The notes below the pieces were generated by a model. That model was given only the letters and a program-made list of their open reading frames with translations, did no database searches and had not been told where the DNA came from. Positions 43,142 to 53,094 of a DNA stretch of 64,000 bases are shown here, one piece after another. Made by a program: the position numbers and the translations under genes. Position 1 is the first letter of the stretch, and every line of letters begins with the position of its first letter. This DNA is from Dichotomocladium elegans (lineage: Eukaryota; Mucoromycota; Mucoromycetes; Mucorales; Lichtheimiaceae). The stretch is taken from contig JAIXMN010000026.1 in the NCBI GenBank assembly GCA_025716815.1, positions 248,001-312,000 on the forward strand, in the 5' to 3' direction.

Positions 43142-44443
43142 CTACAGAGTGCGGGACACCTGCCAGACACGGATGAGGTTGTCGGTGTAGCCGGAGAAGA
43201 GGGTGCTGCCATCGGCGGACCATGCGATGGAGACGCACTCGGGAGCGCGGGCCTTGTTCTTGCCCTTCTGCTCAACCTCGATGCGGAGCTCATCGACAAG
43301 GCTCTTGTTCTCCAAGTCCCAGATCTTGATGGACGAGGCGGTGGCGGCAACGAGCCAGTAGCGGTTGGGAGAGAAGGTCAAGGCGTTGACGATATCATCG
43401 GCCTGAAGGGAGTAGAGGTGCTTGGAGTCGTTCAAGTCCCAGAGCATGACAACGCCATCCTTGCCGGCCGAGGCGCAGAGCGAACCATCGGGGGAGACGG
43501 TGACGGTGTTGACGTAGCCGTTGTGACCGATGAAGTTGGTGCGCAACTTGAGCTTGGTCAAGTCCCAGACCTTGACGATCTTGTCCCAGCCACCGGAGAC
43601 GATCACAGGGTTGGCAGGGTTGGGCGAGAAGCGGACGCAGGAGACCCACTCGGAGTGGCCATCCTCAGTAAGCTGGAACTTGCACTCACCGAGGGTGTTC
43701 CACAACTTGATGGTCTTGTCACGCGAGCCAGAGACGATCTGGCGGTTGTCGGCAGAGAAAGACACGGAGAGAACGTCATTGGTGTGGCCAACGAAGCGGC
43801 GGGTGGTGGTGCCGGTGTTCAAGTCCCAGAGACGAAGGGTCTTGTCCCACGAGGCAGACAAAGCAAACTGGCCATCGGACGAGATAGCAAGGTCCTGCAC
43901 GAAGTGGTTATGGCCCAAGAGCGACTTGCGGGGAACACCATAGTTCAGCTCATCGCTAGATACAACACTTCCCAATCAGCCAAACAATTCCATCATCAAA
44001 ACGAAAAAAGTTAGCCATGCTTACCGAGTGAGGTGCCAGACAATGACGGACTTGTCTGTATGAAAAAATAAGAAGTAATTGTACAGCAGTTTAGATTCAC
44101 TTGTGTCACGCTCAAAAGCCCTGATTTAATCATAATGTGACATTACCGCGCGAGGCAGACAAAACCATATCAGGGGCTTCAGAGGTGGTAGCAATGGCAG
44201 TGACTATAACGAAGCAAGAGTGAGGAAATTCGTTGAGTGATTCGTATTATCGTCAAAGAGGTAGTCATGTTGACTTATTTACCCCAGTTGCCATGGCCTA
44301 ATTCGAGGGAAAAAAATTAGCTCATCCGTTTCCTCCCATCCATCCTCGATTATTCTCTATCCCATCCATCCATCCATCTATTCATCCGGGTTACAGGCTC
44401 TTTGCCTACCTTCAAGGGTGCCGCGAAGAGTCAAGGTGTCCAT
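43142..44443 (-). CDS. RACK1-type WD-repeat ribosomal scaffold (Asc1/CpcB)
   Basis: Five exons (44410-44443, 44283-44297, 44147-44203, 44025-44055, 43142-43955) join to 316 aa, the family length. The N-terminus [20 protein letters not shown] leads into seven WD repeats with GH...WD spacing, for example [30 protein letters not shown] and [14 protein letters not shown]. It ends [21 protein letters not shown]1 sits on the 40S head near the mRNA exit and links ribosomes to signalling and to quality control of stalled ribosomes. The second exon is only 15 nt. Codon bias is strong, as expected of an abundant ribosomal protein. Confidence 0.97.
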
Positions 44444-45640
44444 TCTTAAGAAAGTCTGGTAAAAGAGAAGGATTGTATTCGCCGTGCACCCATCGCCTTG
44501 TACACCTCACTCGCCGCCCGCCCGTCCGCCCGCCCGCCCTCTCTGGGATCCGCCCGCATAGGACACAGCTCTCTTTCATCTCCCCTCCCCTCCCCTCTCG
44601 CTCGCTCGCTCGCTCCCCGAGCGGCGACTGAATATTTTTTTTTTTTTTTTTTTTTGCAAGTTTAGAAAAAAGTCAGGTAAGGTTCATAAGCTTACAAAGG
44701 GTTTCCTTCTTTCTAGCTCCCCAGCATATCTTTTGATCTCATAAAGCGTGAACTTCTGAACAGTCGAAAAACCTATTTTTTGTGCATTTCTTTTTACTCT
44801 TTATGCTCTAAACACACACAGGAATAAAGGTGGTCATTGTTTGGTAAATCCACAACAGCAGCCGCATAACGACCTCGCCTTTGCTTGTGCACTTCTTGGG
44901 AACTAACCCATCGTGTGTGAAAAATCATTTGATTCAATCTCGCCTTAAACCGCGCATATTTATGTAGTGTCTGCAACATGACCTCCTACGCTTGGCCAGT
45001 GCTCTTCCCACATCAATAGTGTGGGACCAACAGAATCAGGTTACAAGACAAAGTGCATGATCACCGTGAGTAAGTTACCTTGTTTTCGTTACGTAGTACT
45101 TCATACAGAGAACTTTTCATTGTCGTACAGCGTTGGTTCAGAACAATGGCTGAGGAGTTTCTACGCACTTTGTCTGTTTGCTTTCAGCAAAGTGCATTAA
45201 TAAGTTGAACTCCATAACAAAGAGTGGCACACGACTCTTGCTGCATTTGTTGAGCGGATGGGCCATGCTCTTAAGTATATAAGCAAAAGAACTCTGTGAA
45301 ATCAGGGGAATTGCTTGTCCTGACTGTTCTTGACGTCTGCTTTGAGCATCCTTTTCCAAATGTTATTGCTTGTGAGAAAGGTTTACTGTTTTGGGGTCTT
45401 ATCCGTGCCTGCGGTGGTGAGGTTCGTTGTTTATGCGGCCCTACATCTGCATATCCTCCCACACACGCGTCCAAAAGTTAACATCCTGCTGGACAATTTG
45501 TTGCATTTGCCAAAGTAAATCGGGATTGGTTCGTGACACATGACGTCATATTGCAGAACATTGATGCGATCGATGTAAAAAAAAAAAGTACAAAGTCCCC
45601 CTTTTTTTGTGCTTACTTCCCTTTCTTCTGGTCGCTTTTC
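44444..45640. other. Divergent promoter region, RACK1 and PQQ-like gene A
   Basis: Upstream of RACK1 are (CGCC)n and (CTCG)n runs (44515-44615) and a T run of about 23 at 44633-44655, typical of strong fungal promoters. No gene is recognised; short ORFs at 45138-45518 overlap on both strands. Confidence 0.5.
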
Positions 45641-46627
45641 ATGTCTATATTTCCCAAAAACGGAGTCACACGCGGAAAATGCATCAGTTCAAATACCAAT
45701 GTTCCGGCTGAATCATCTTTGCGGCGCTTAAAGGCTACCGAAGTGCTAGTGATTGCATCCCACGGGAGAATTTACGCTGTACATAAGCGCGATGGACACC
45801 GGTTGTGGCGGCGACCGTTCCCAGCTAGTTCCATGGGCACCGCCATATCATTATTTATTACAGATCAAGAACGGCTGATTGCTGCAAGTAACGGGAAAAC
45901 GGTTGCGATGGATTTATTTACAGGCGAGACTTTATGGATCAACAAAATGAAGGTGTTCGTGGTCTTTTTTTTTCAGACACATACATACAGTATAAGTGCA
46001 GAATGTTATTTGCTGACATTCTACATGCATAAAAAGGGTTGCGGATATGCAGAGGTGGGCACTGTGGTCACGCCGAGTCGGCCCTTGCGACCGGTGTGTT
46101 CAGACGCAACCGAACAAGGGCCACCTGCCTATTCGCAAAAAATACCTCAGGCTGACGACGACAGCAACAGTCATAGCCCAGTCATTGTGGCATGCACGGA
46201 AGGGAAATGCATAGGGCTTGATCTACATACGGGAGAAGGTAACGTACATCCGCTCAGCATTTTCAAAAAGAAGAGAGAGAGAGAGATGTTAATCCGGAAA
46301 TCATGTATATGCATAACAGAGCTGTGGCTGTTTGAATGCCTAAATGGGGATCTTCTTCTCCCAATAGCACTCATCAGTCCGGCCTCGGAATATTATAAGG
46401 CGCCGGATGTATATGTTGTATGCGGATCAATGCTATATTGTTTGGAAGCGCGAACGGGTAAGCTCCAATGGTACACGCAATTCTCAAATACCAAGATGGG
46501 TAATGGTCACACGACAATGGCAACGCTTTGGAGTTCGCGTACGGCTGCAGAAACGGCTACACCATTTGCCATGTTTCCAGTGGCCCAGCAAGCGGCGGAA
46601 TCTCGCCAAAGAGGAAAGGATGGCTGA
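45641..46627 (+). CDS. PQQ-like beta-propeller protein, paralogue A
   Basis: Three exons (45641-45952, 46037-46238, 46320-46627) give 273 aa, modelled on paralogue B. Four PQQ-like repeats are visible: VIASHGRIYAVHKRDGHRLW, AASNGKTVAMDLFTGETLW, VACTEGKCIGLDLHTGEELW and GSMLYCLEARTGKLQW. The C-terminal GNGHTTMATLWSSRTAAE block is shared by all four paralogues. Such repeats are propeller blades; here there are only about four, half a normal eight-bladed quinoprotein propeller. No signal peptide or catalytic dehydrogenase residue is evident, so the enzyme function of quinoprotein dehydrogenases should not be assumed. Intron 1 has a weak donor (GTGTTC) and an A-rich acceptor, stays in frame and has no stop, so it might be retained. 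Confidence 0.72.
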   Translation: MSIFPKNGVTRGKCISSNTNVPAESSLRRLKATEVLVIASHGRIYAVHKRDGHRLWRRPFPASSMGTAISLFITDQERLIAASNGKTVAMDLFTGETLWINKMKVFVVFFFQTHTYSISAECYLLTFYMHKKGCGYAEVGTVVTPSRPLRPVCSDATEQGPPAYSQKIPQADDDSNSHSPVIVACTEGKCIGLDLHTGEGNVHPLSIFKKKREREMLIRKSCICITELWLFECLNGDLLLPIALISPASEYYKAPDVYVVCGSMLYCLEARTGKLQWYTQFSNTKMGNGHTTMATLWSSRTAAETATPFAMFPVAQQAAESRQRGKDG

Positions 46628-47742
46628 TTGTCCAAGGAGAAAAACCTATGACGCGTGTAATATAGCGGTCGATGGGAAGAGTTAGCTATGGTTGACGGTC
46701 CTCCTCCCGAGAGAATGCCTCACCTGTTAGGCTTAGGCACAGTCGAAGGTCCAATTCTTTTTGTGCAGCATCAGCATTGTTTAATTTCATGGGCGTACTA
46801 ATAAAAAAAATTGCATGAAAAGCCTGGCAAATCCGCCTCGATTTCTATACGAAGACGGACAGGTTGTTGATGAACAGGGCTATCCTGAGCCACTGACTAT
46901 GCTATCGATGAGGAAGCATGCTCTTTTCCATACCTGCTCGTTCCCGCAGAGAATAACGCGGACCCTGTTGCTATGGCCCAATGGCGGGGCCAAGACCAGG
47001 GGGTAGGTTTTTCAAGCTGATGGTTGACCAATGTCTTGAGCCGCAGAAAACAGGTAGAGGTCCCCTTACCCATCCTAAATGAATATGACCATATGAAAAA
47101 AGGGGTCCGCTACGTATTTGGTATTGGTTTGAGTTGAGACGGGTTTTGCAATTTCTGTTTAACTGCGTAGCAACATTGCTGCATTAAGCGCCTCTGAGAT
47201 TTCAAACGCAGACAACCAGTAACCCGTATGTACAGTACCTACACTTTTTTTATTCGTTCAATGGGGGGGCATTTGATATCAGGTGGTGAACTGACCCCAA
47301 TGCTGAAACTCTGGAGGTATGCAATTGCTCATCCTTTTAGGGTGTGTTATTTCTCTGCAGCAAATGGTGATCTGTGCTGTACTGATCAAAGCTGTGTTTC
47401 GGCGTGATGTATTCCTTTTACGTATTTTTTTGGCCGAGATCAGGGTAGTACCAACACAAACTCAGCCCGTGGAGCTTGAGTTGAGTTGAGATGAGTCGAG
47501 TGGACTGGCTAGTTTGGTTCTTTTCCAATGCGGATCGGTGAAGCGAGATGTACGTACGGCGCGCTGCGTATCGAAGTATGCGACAGCTGGGTGGATGGCT
47601 ATAGCGTTGTTTCGTCGAACATCCTTTTTATGTGGAGGGAACTTGAAGATTTTGTGTTACGGGGTCACGCTTTATTATAAAACGGTCCCACCCAATCTTT
47701 TTTTTCCCCCTTTCTTTCTTTCCGCACCTCTCTTTTGAAACA
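46628..47742. other. Intergenic between PQQ-like A and B
   Basis: No gene recognised; a GAGTT-rich tract lies near 47472-47500. TTATTATAAAA at about 47672-47682 is a plausible TATA box for paralogue B, roughly 60-70 bp before its start. Confidence 0.45.
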
Positions 47743-48705
47743 ATGGGCGGCTTCTCGACAAAAAAGAAAGAAGCTGGCTTTGACTCAGATTCGGAGACCG
47801 CGTCGACAAGTCCGTCTATTCCCTCGCAGAGCTTTGAACGACATGATATCCTGGTGGTCGCCACGCATCGCAATATTTATGCGGTACACAAACGAAATGG
47901 AAGCCGACTCTGGCGCAGTAAGTTTCCCGCTGGCATGACGGGAGGTGTCATCTCGCTTTTTATTACCGATCAGGACAAATTGGTGGCTGCAGGCAATGGC
48001 AAGACAGCAGCACTGGACTTGTTCACTGGCGACATGCTGTGGCTCAATAAGATGAAGGTATGCGAGAGTTATTACAATCGGATCAAAGAAATTATTTGCT
48101 CAGCATTATTTTAGGGATGCGGGTACGAAGAAGTTGGAACAATTGTTACACCGAGCAAGACGATGCAGCCAATCGGGCCCGCCGCCAGAGACGCATATGA
48201 TCAACCGCCACAGTACAGCCGATCTACGACATCCAACGCCTTCAACCCCGTCGTCATCGCGTGTACTAATGGGAAGTGTATGGGAATTGATGCCGAATCA
48301 GGAGAAGGTACAGTAAAGAGGAGGAGAGAGAGAGAGAGTCGGAACGTTTTGCGTATCAGGAATGGAATGACCAGATATTCCGCGCTATTTTTTGCAGAAC
48401 TGTGGCTGTACAACTGTCCTGGAGGAGGCTTCAAGATTCCAACCGCCCTTGTAGATACACCCCGCGATTTCGATCAGCCACCCAACGTGTTTGTTGGATG
48501 CGGTACTATGCTTTATTGTCTCGAAGCCCATTCGGGTGCAGTCCAATGGAGCACCAAAATCTCTAGCTCCATCTTCGGAACAGGTTATATGACTATGGCG
48601 ACTCCATGGAGCTCACGACTTGCCGCAGAGGCATACACTGCGTTCAACCAGTTCCCGGTTGCGCACCAAGAGGATGCTGCCCGACAAAGGCGTAGGAATT
48701 GCTAA
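47743..48705 (+). CDS. PQQ-like beta-propeller protein, paralogue B
   Basis: Exons 47743-48057, 48115-48307 and 48398-48705 give 271 aa. Repeats are VVATHRNIYAVHKRNGSRLW, AAGNGKTAALDLFTGDMLW, IACTNGKCMGIDAESGEELW and CGTMLYCLEAHSGAVQWSTK. Between repeats 2 and 3, KGCGYEEVGTIVTPS is followed by a variable Pro/Ser linker. The C-terminus GTGYMTMATPWSSRLAAEAY is conserved with A, C and D. The N-terminal 30 aa are hydrophilic (GFSTKKKEAGFDSDSETAS), so it is not secreted. Intron 1 falls after the NKMK codons and intron 2 splits the Glu codon of GEELW, exactly as in the other paralogues. The cleanest member and the best guide to the family; function unknown. Confidence 0.8.
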
Positions 48706-48890
48706 CGAAGATAAATGATAATAATAAAAAAGGCAACTGTCCGTTTCATGGTGGAGGTGGCAACTTTGTGTGTGTGTGGTTCCACAGTGCTGAGCATCGT
48801 GACAAAACAAAAAAGAAATCATCCGTCTCGTTTCCCCTTTTTCGCTGCTCCTTTTCTCCCCACCCCATCTTCCTGCTGTTTCTGTCTTCC

Positions 48891-49880
48891 ATGTTGACCG
48901 TATCTTGCGAAAAAGAAGCAATTTCCAGATCAGGATCTTGCGGCCAGTCCAGTTCCTCGACCCGCATCGGTCGAGAGGATCTTTTGGTGGTCGCCCTCGG
49001 CGGAACGATTTATTGCCTTGATAAACGCCGGCAGGGTGCGCGCCTATGGAAGGCGAGGGTGGAATCCCTCAATGTGATGGATGATTCTCACTGTGCTGTC
49101 TTTGTCTCGGATGAGGACAAGGTGTTTGCAGGAGGAGACGGGAAAACCGTTGCCTTTGATCTGTACACCGGTCGACTTCTCTGGAGACATAAAGTGAAGG
49201 TGAGCGCAAGAAGAACAATGCACACATGCACACACACATACACAACAAGACTGGGTTTTGTTAGAGCTTTTGCCCTGCATCTGTAGAGCCTACTTGCTGG
49301 GCAAGTGGGGGCCATCTGCACGCCCAGTCAGATATTGGGCATTTGTGATGCGCCACCGCAGCAGCCACCGCCACCGAGTTATGACGAGGATGATCTGCCC
49401 AGAACAATCGTCATTTCCTGCACAAACGGCAAGGTCTTGGCGATCGATGCAGCAACAGGCGAGGGTAGGAGATACATACGCATATTGGTTTCCCACACAC
49501 ACCCTTTTTTTTGTCTGTTTGTGTTGCAGTGACTCCCCATGGATATGTGCGTACATGCACAACAGTTTTAACAGCAAAACACTGGCATCTTCCCATTAGA
49601 TATGTGGCTCTTTGAATGCCCCAACGGGGGATCTTATGTGAGCGCCATCATCGACCCGCCCGCATACTATCACACAGCCTACCTTGTATACGTAGGTTGC
49701 GCAGGCTGGCTCTACTGCGTTCATGCTCGCACAGGCGTGCTGCAATGGAGCACCAAGGTCCGAAGCTCTTTCTTCGCCCGTTTCTGCAAGATGACCATCG
49801 TCACTCGCTGGAGCTCAAGACTTTCTGCAGAAGCACATACGTCACTTAACAATTTTCCCTACCATCACGACGATGACTAG
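48891..49880 (+). CDS. PQQ-like beta-propeller protein, paralogue C
   Basis: Exons 48891-49199, 49287-49464 and 49600-49880 give 255 aa, starting only 185 bp after paralogue B. Repeats are VVALGGTIYCLDKRRQGARLW, AGGDGKTVAFDLYTGRLLW, ISCTNGKVLAIDAATGEDMW and CAGWLYCVHARTGVLQWSTK. The conserved CGYEEVG segment is replaced by LLAGQVGAICTPS, and the linker is Pro-rich (APPQQPPPPSYDEDDL). The tail has CKMTIVTRWSSRLSAEAHTS. It is the most diverged of the four but has the same two intron positions and phases. The start is the first ATG consistent with the aligned N-terminus. Confidence 0.75.
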
Positions 49881-50153
49881 ACTTATAAAGCAAAGGAGTA
49901 GTTTTGGTTTTCTTCGTGAATGTATGTTGTGTGTGGAGTGTATATATACAAGTATTTGTTTTTATGTAGTATCAGTGTGGAGAGGGGATGATGCTTATTC
50001 TTTTTTTTGCCTTTTTTTTTTGCTGTTCACTTTATCAGCGAGCATGTATGAATGGGGTGGAGTGTGTATACAGGTAAAAAATGTAAAGTATGAGATGTAT
50101 AATGTGGGTAATAATCGGTAAATGGCGAGGGAACGAGGGACGGCGGTTTATAC
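49881..50153. other. Convergent 3' region, PQQ-like C and Mdm31
   Basis: T-rich, no gene recognised. Confidence 0.5.
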
Positions 50154-52404
50154 TTAGGCGGAAGAGTTTGTTCCAAGATAGCTCCAGAAGCCACGGGATG
50201 AGATGCGCATCATATCATGAATGCTGACAATGTTTCTAAGCATCTCCCTTAAGCTCCAGTAACCTATCCGCTTAAGTCGGCGATTGCGTTCCTGCTGATC
50301 CATGGTCAGGTCTACAAAACCCTTGCCGAGCTGCTCGGAAATCCGATCGATGAGTGTCGAGTCATATCCTGTCCAAGCACCGTCAAAGTTATAGAGATCC
50401 ATAACGATACGACACTTGATGGGCACAATGGTCTTGTTCCGATTGATGTAAGCAACCACCGGGCGCACGGTCGCGTGGTTAATGTAACTTAGATCGGGCG
50501 TCGTCAACGGCACAGACGCCTTGGTGTCCTTAAACCGAAAGTCGATGTCCATCACAAACTTCTTTGGCTCCTCGACCTTGCGAGCCCGCGGCTTGTCTTT
50601 AGCACCGCCCACCACAAGAAGATCGTCGCTATTGCCGGCACCTAATATCACCGGCTGCGGTAATTCGATCGAATCCGTCAGTTCATACACCAACTTCCGC
50701 AGCAGTTCTGTCGAGTCAGCTTCCGACGCTTCCTGCGGAATGTAAATATCGGCGCATGTATCCACGCTACCCGATGTGATCCAGCCAGGCGGGCCAGAAA
50801 GACCTCGATTGATATGATCAATCTTTACGCCGTCAATCCGCAGGCGCGACTTTTCGGGGGGACAGAAACACATATGTCAGTCAATATTCCAACTACCCCC
50901 TACACCCCCCCCCGCCCAGAACACTTTACTTTGCGCTTGTAGCCCTGCTTCCGCATGCCTTGGTCGGTCAACACACCAAACTGTTCGGTCTCGCCACCTA
51001 CTACGACGCCATTGGGGTCTGGCTTGGCAAATGGGGAATAATGGTAGATATCATGGCTGCGGAAGCCTGTTTTTTTAGCATCGATGTGATCCGCCTGCTC
51101 AAGCACGCTCTTTTCCAGCTGGGGCGAGTGGACACTGAACAAGCACTTGTCAAAAGCGCCGACGATGGAAGTCGCGCATAATATGTCGTAGAAGAGCCAT
51201 TGCTTCCGGAACTGATCGAGCTGAGCGGAAAAGATGGAGATGGGGTATGGTCGGAACCCGTTGGGCTGGTACACAGTCACCAGCAGGTCTTCGAGGGTGA
51301 ACTTCGCCAGCTCAAAGTCACCAGGCGTGTACTTGTGTCGCGCCTGCACAGGATCATACGTCCCTGACCATCGCACGTGCCGCCGATCGATCACACCGCG
51401 CACGCCCTTGACGTCTGCGCTCTGCACAAGCCCTTTGCCGTCCATCCACCGAAGCAGACTCAGCGTCACCTCCACCCGCTCGCACGTCAGATCAAACCAC
51501 ATATAATTTCGGAGCACCTCGTTGTCTTTCTCGTCATCGTCTAACGTCACACCCGCCAGCGGATCGTCCTCGGCGTTGGCTGCTGTTATAGCTGTTGCTG
51601 CCATCGTCGTCGTCCCCGGCTTCCGTTCAACATAGGGCGGCGTGGCAGCATGGCGCTCGAACTTTTCGCGCTCGGACCTTGGCATCCGGAAAATATGCAC
51701 GTGATTCAGACGGATTTTCCCGTCCTTCCAGTTGGGGACAATGGCTGATTCGAACACGACCGTCGCGCCCGTTGCCGATGTCAGATACTGTCCAATTCTG
51801 TAGGCAAGCCATTCTATATAACCATCACATCAATTCAGTCAAGTTTAATCCAACTCCCCCCTCCCCACCTCTTCCTCGGGGCTCTCGCTGAGCTTTTGTC
51901 GCCTTTTCTCTCTCACTTACCTTGGAACAGCCGCGAATTGCTTCCAACCCAAAGCACAAGACTCACAAAACTCGTCGTTCCCACCAACAGCCACAGACTC
52001 TGCCCGAGAAAAAGCCAAGAAAACATCGCCGTCACGTCATTCAATGTCCACGGCCGCATTTGTCGCATGAGTGGGTACTTGATGCGGATCTTGACCCGTT
52101 CGAAAAATCCGCGTGCCTCCGCCAGCAATTCATCCTTCGTCGGCCGTCGATTCACCGCGGTCTTGTGCACATGACGGCCAACAAAGACCACACCCGGATG
52201 CCTGACAAACAAGACCCGACAGCGGGCCGGTGAACCGAGTGGAAACAACAATTGTTCTTGTTGGTATTGCTGCGTCCAGTACTGTTGATGCTTATACCGA
52301 CATGGCCGTTCTTGTTGCTGCTGCAATGAAAACGATTGTATCCGCCGTCTCACAAAAGTAGAAGAAAAGAACCGGAAACGGCCCATTCTTTTGAGTGCGT
52401 GCAT
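50154..52404 (-). CDS. MDM31: Mitochondrial distribution and morphology protein Mdm31
   Basis: Exons 51921-52404, 50930-51813 and 50154-50849 give 687 aa. The N-terminal 80 residues are Arg/Gln-rich with few acids, a likely mitochondrial presequence. The family core begins MRPWTLNDVTAMFSWLFLGQ, followed by a membrane segment (LWLLVGTTSFVSLVLWVG). Then come EWLAYRIGQYLTSATGATVV, FESAIVPNWKDGKIRLNHVH, and the C-terminal GYWSLREMLRNIVSIHDMMR. In yeast, Mdm31 and Mdm32 are inner-membrane proteins needed for mitochondrial shape, mtDNA nucleoids and phospholipid (cardiolipin) homeostasis. The strict family layout supports Mdm31/32; Mdm31 is preferred, but the pair was not separated by alignment. 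Confidence 0.88.
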
Positions 52405-53094
52405 TCACAGCCCCGGTGAATAATGAACAATGTTGAACTGATTTTTTTTTTTTTAATTAGAACAGTTGAATGTCCGGCTTCGTTTGGCTTCTCAACGGGC
52501 GCACCCTCTTTATTGTACAATGAGTGCGTCGCCTCTTGTGCTGTTTTGGAGGGAAAAGATGGCCGAAGAGGGCAAGAACAAACAAAAAAAAAAGTGTATC
52601 GGTACGCACACACTCACACGCACATACAATACAAACGGTGGCTCAGCAAACATATGGGGGGGAGAGCGCATTGGCGGAACTTTGACCCCTCGGCACAGCC
52701 TTTATCCTTGAGGGTGGGTCTTTTGATGATGAAGGATTTTTATTCAACTTAAAAAAAAAACCAAGAGCATAGAAAATATATCATCACGCGTGTGTCTGCG
52801 TTTTGTGCGTGCGTACAATGTATGGGTATGGCATGCAGGGAAAGTCTAATGAAAGAAGGAATACATACAATTCAGAAAGGAAAAGGTTTTACATAGATAA
52901 ATGGAAGAGAAGAGGAGAAACTATATATATGGGTATATATATATACACATATACATAGATCTTACAGGAAAATGAGAGTACATACATACATAAATTGTGT
53001 GTGTGTGTGTGTGCGTGCGTACGTGCACGTCATGTATAGAAGAATATAAAACAAAGGTCAGATACAGTAAGTGAGTGGAACGAGGGGAAAGGTA
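52405..53094. other. Intergenic between Mdm31 and kinesin-3
   Basis: No gene. (AT)n at about 52921-52945 and (GT)n near 52998-53012; A/T runs. Probably the Mdm31 promoter and kinesin 3' region. Confidence 0.5.

Noticed and set aside
43106..44014. 302-aa plus-strand frame opposite RACK1
   Set aside because: Mirror of the RACK1 coding exon; the composition follows the antisense of WD repeats.
43956..44409. snoRNA hosted in RACK1 introns, as in yeast ASC1
   Set aside because: The introns are short; a TGATGA-like box occurs in one but without a properly spaced CTGA box or guide segment.
45641..49880. Assignment of the PQQ-like genes as quinoprotein alcohol dehydrogenases
   Set aside because: Only about four repeats, no signal peptide and no catalytic or PQQ-binding residues could be identified.
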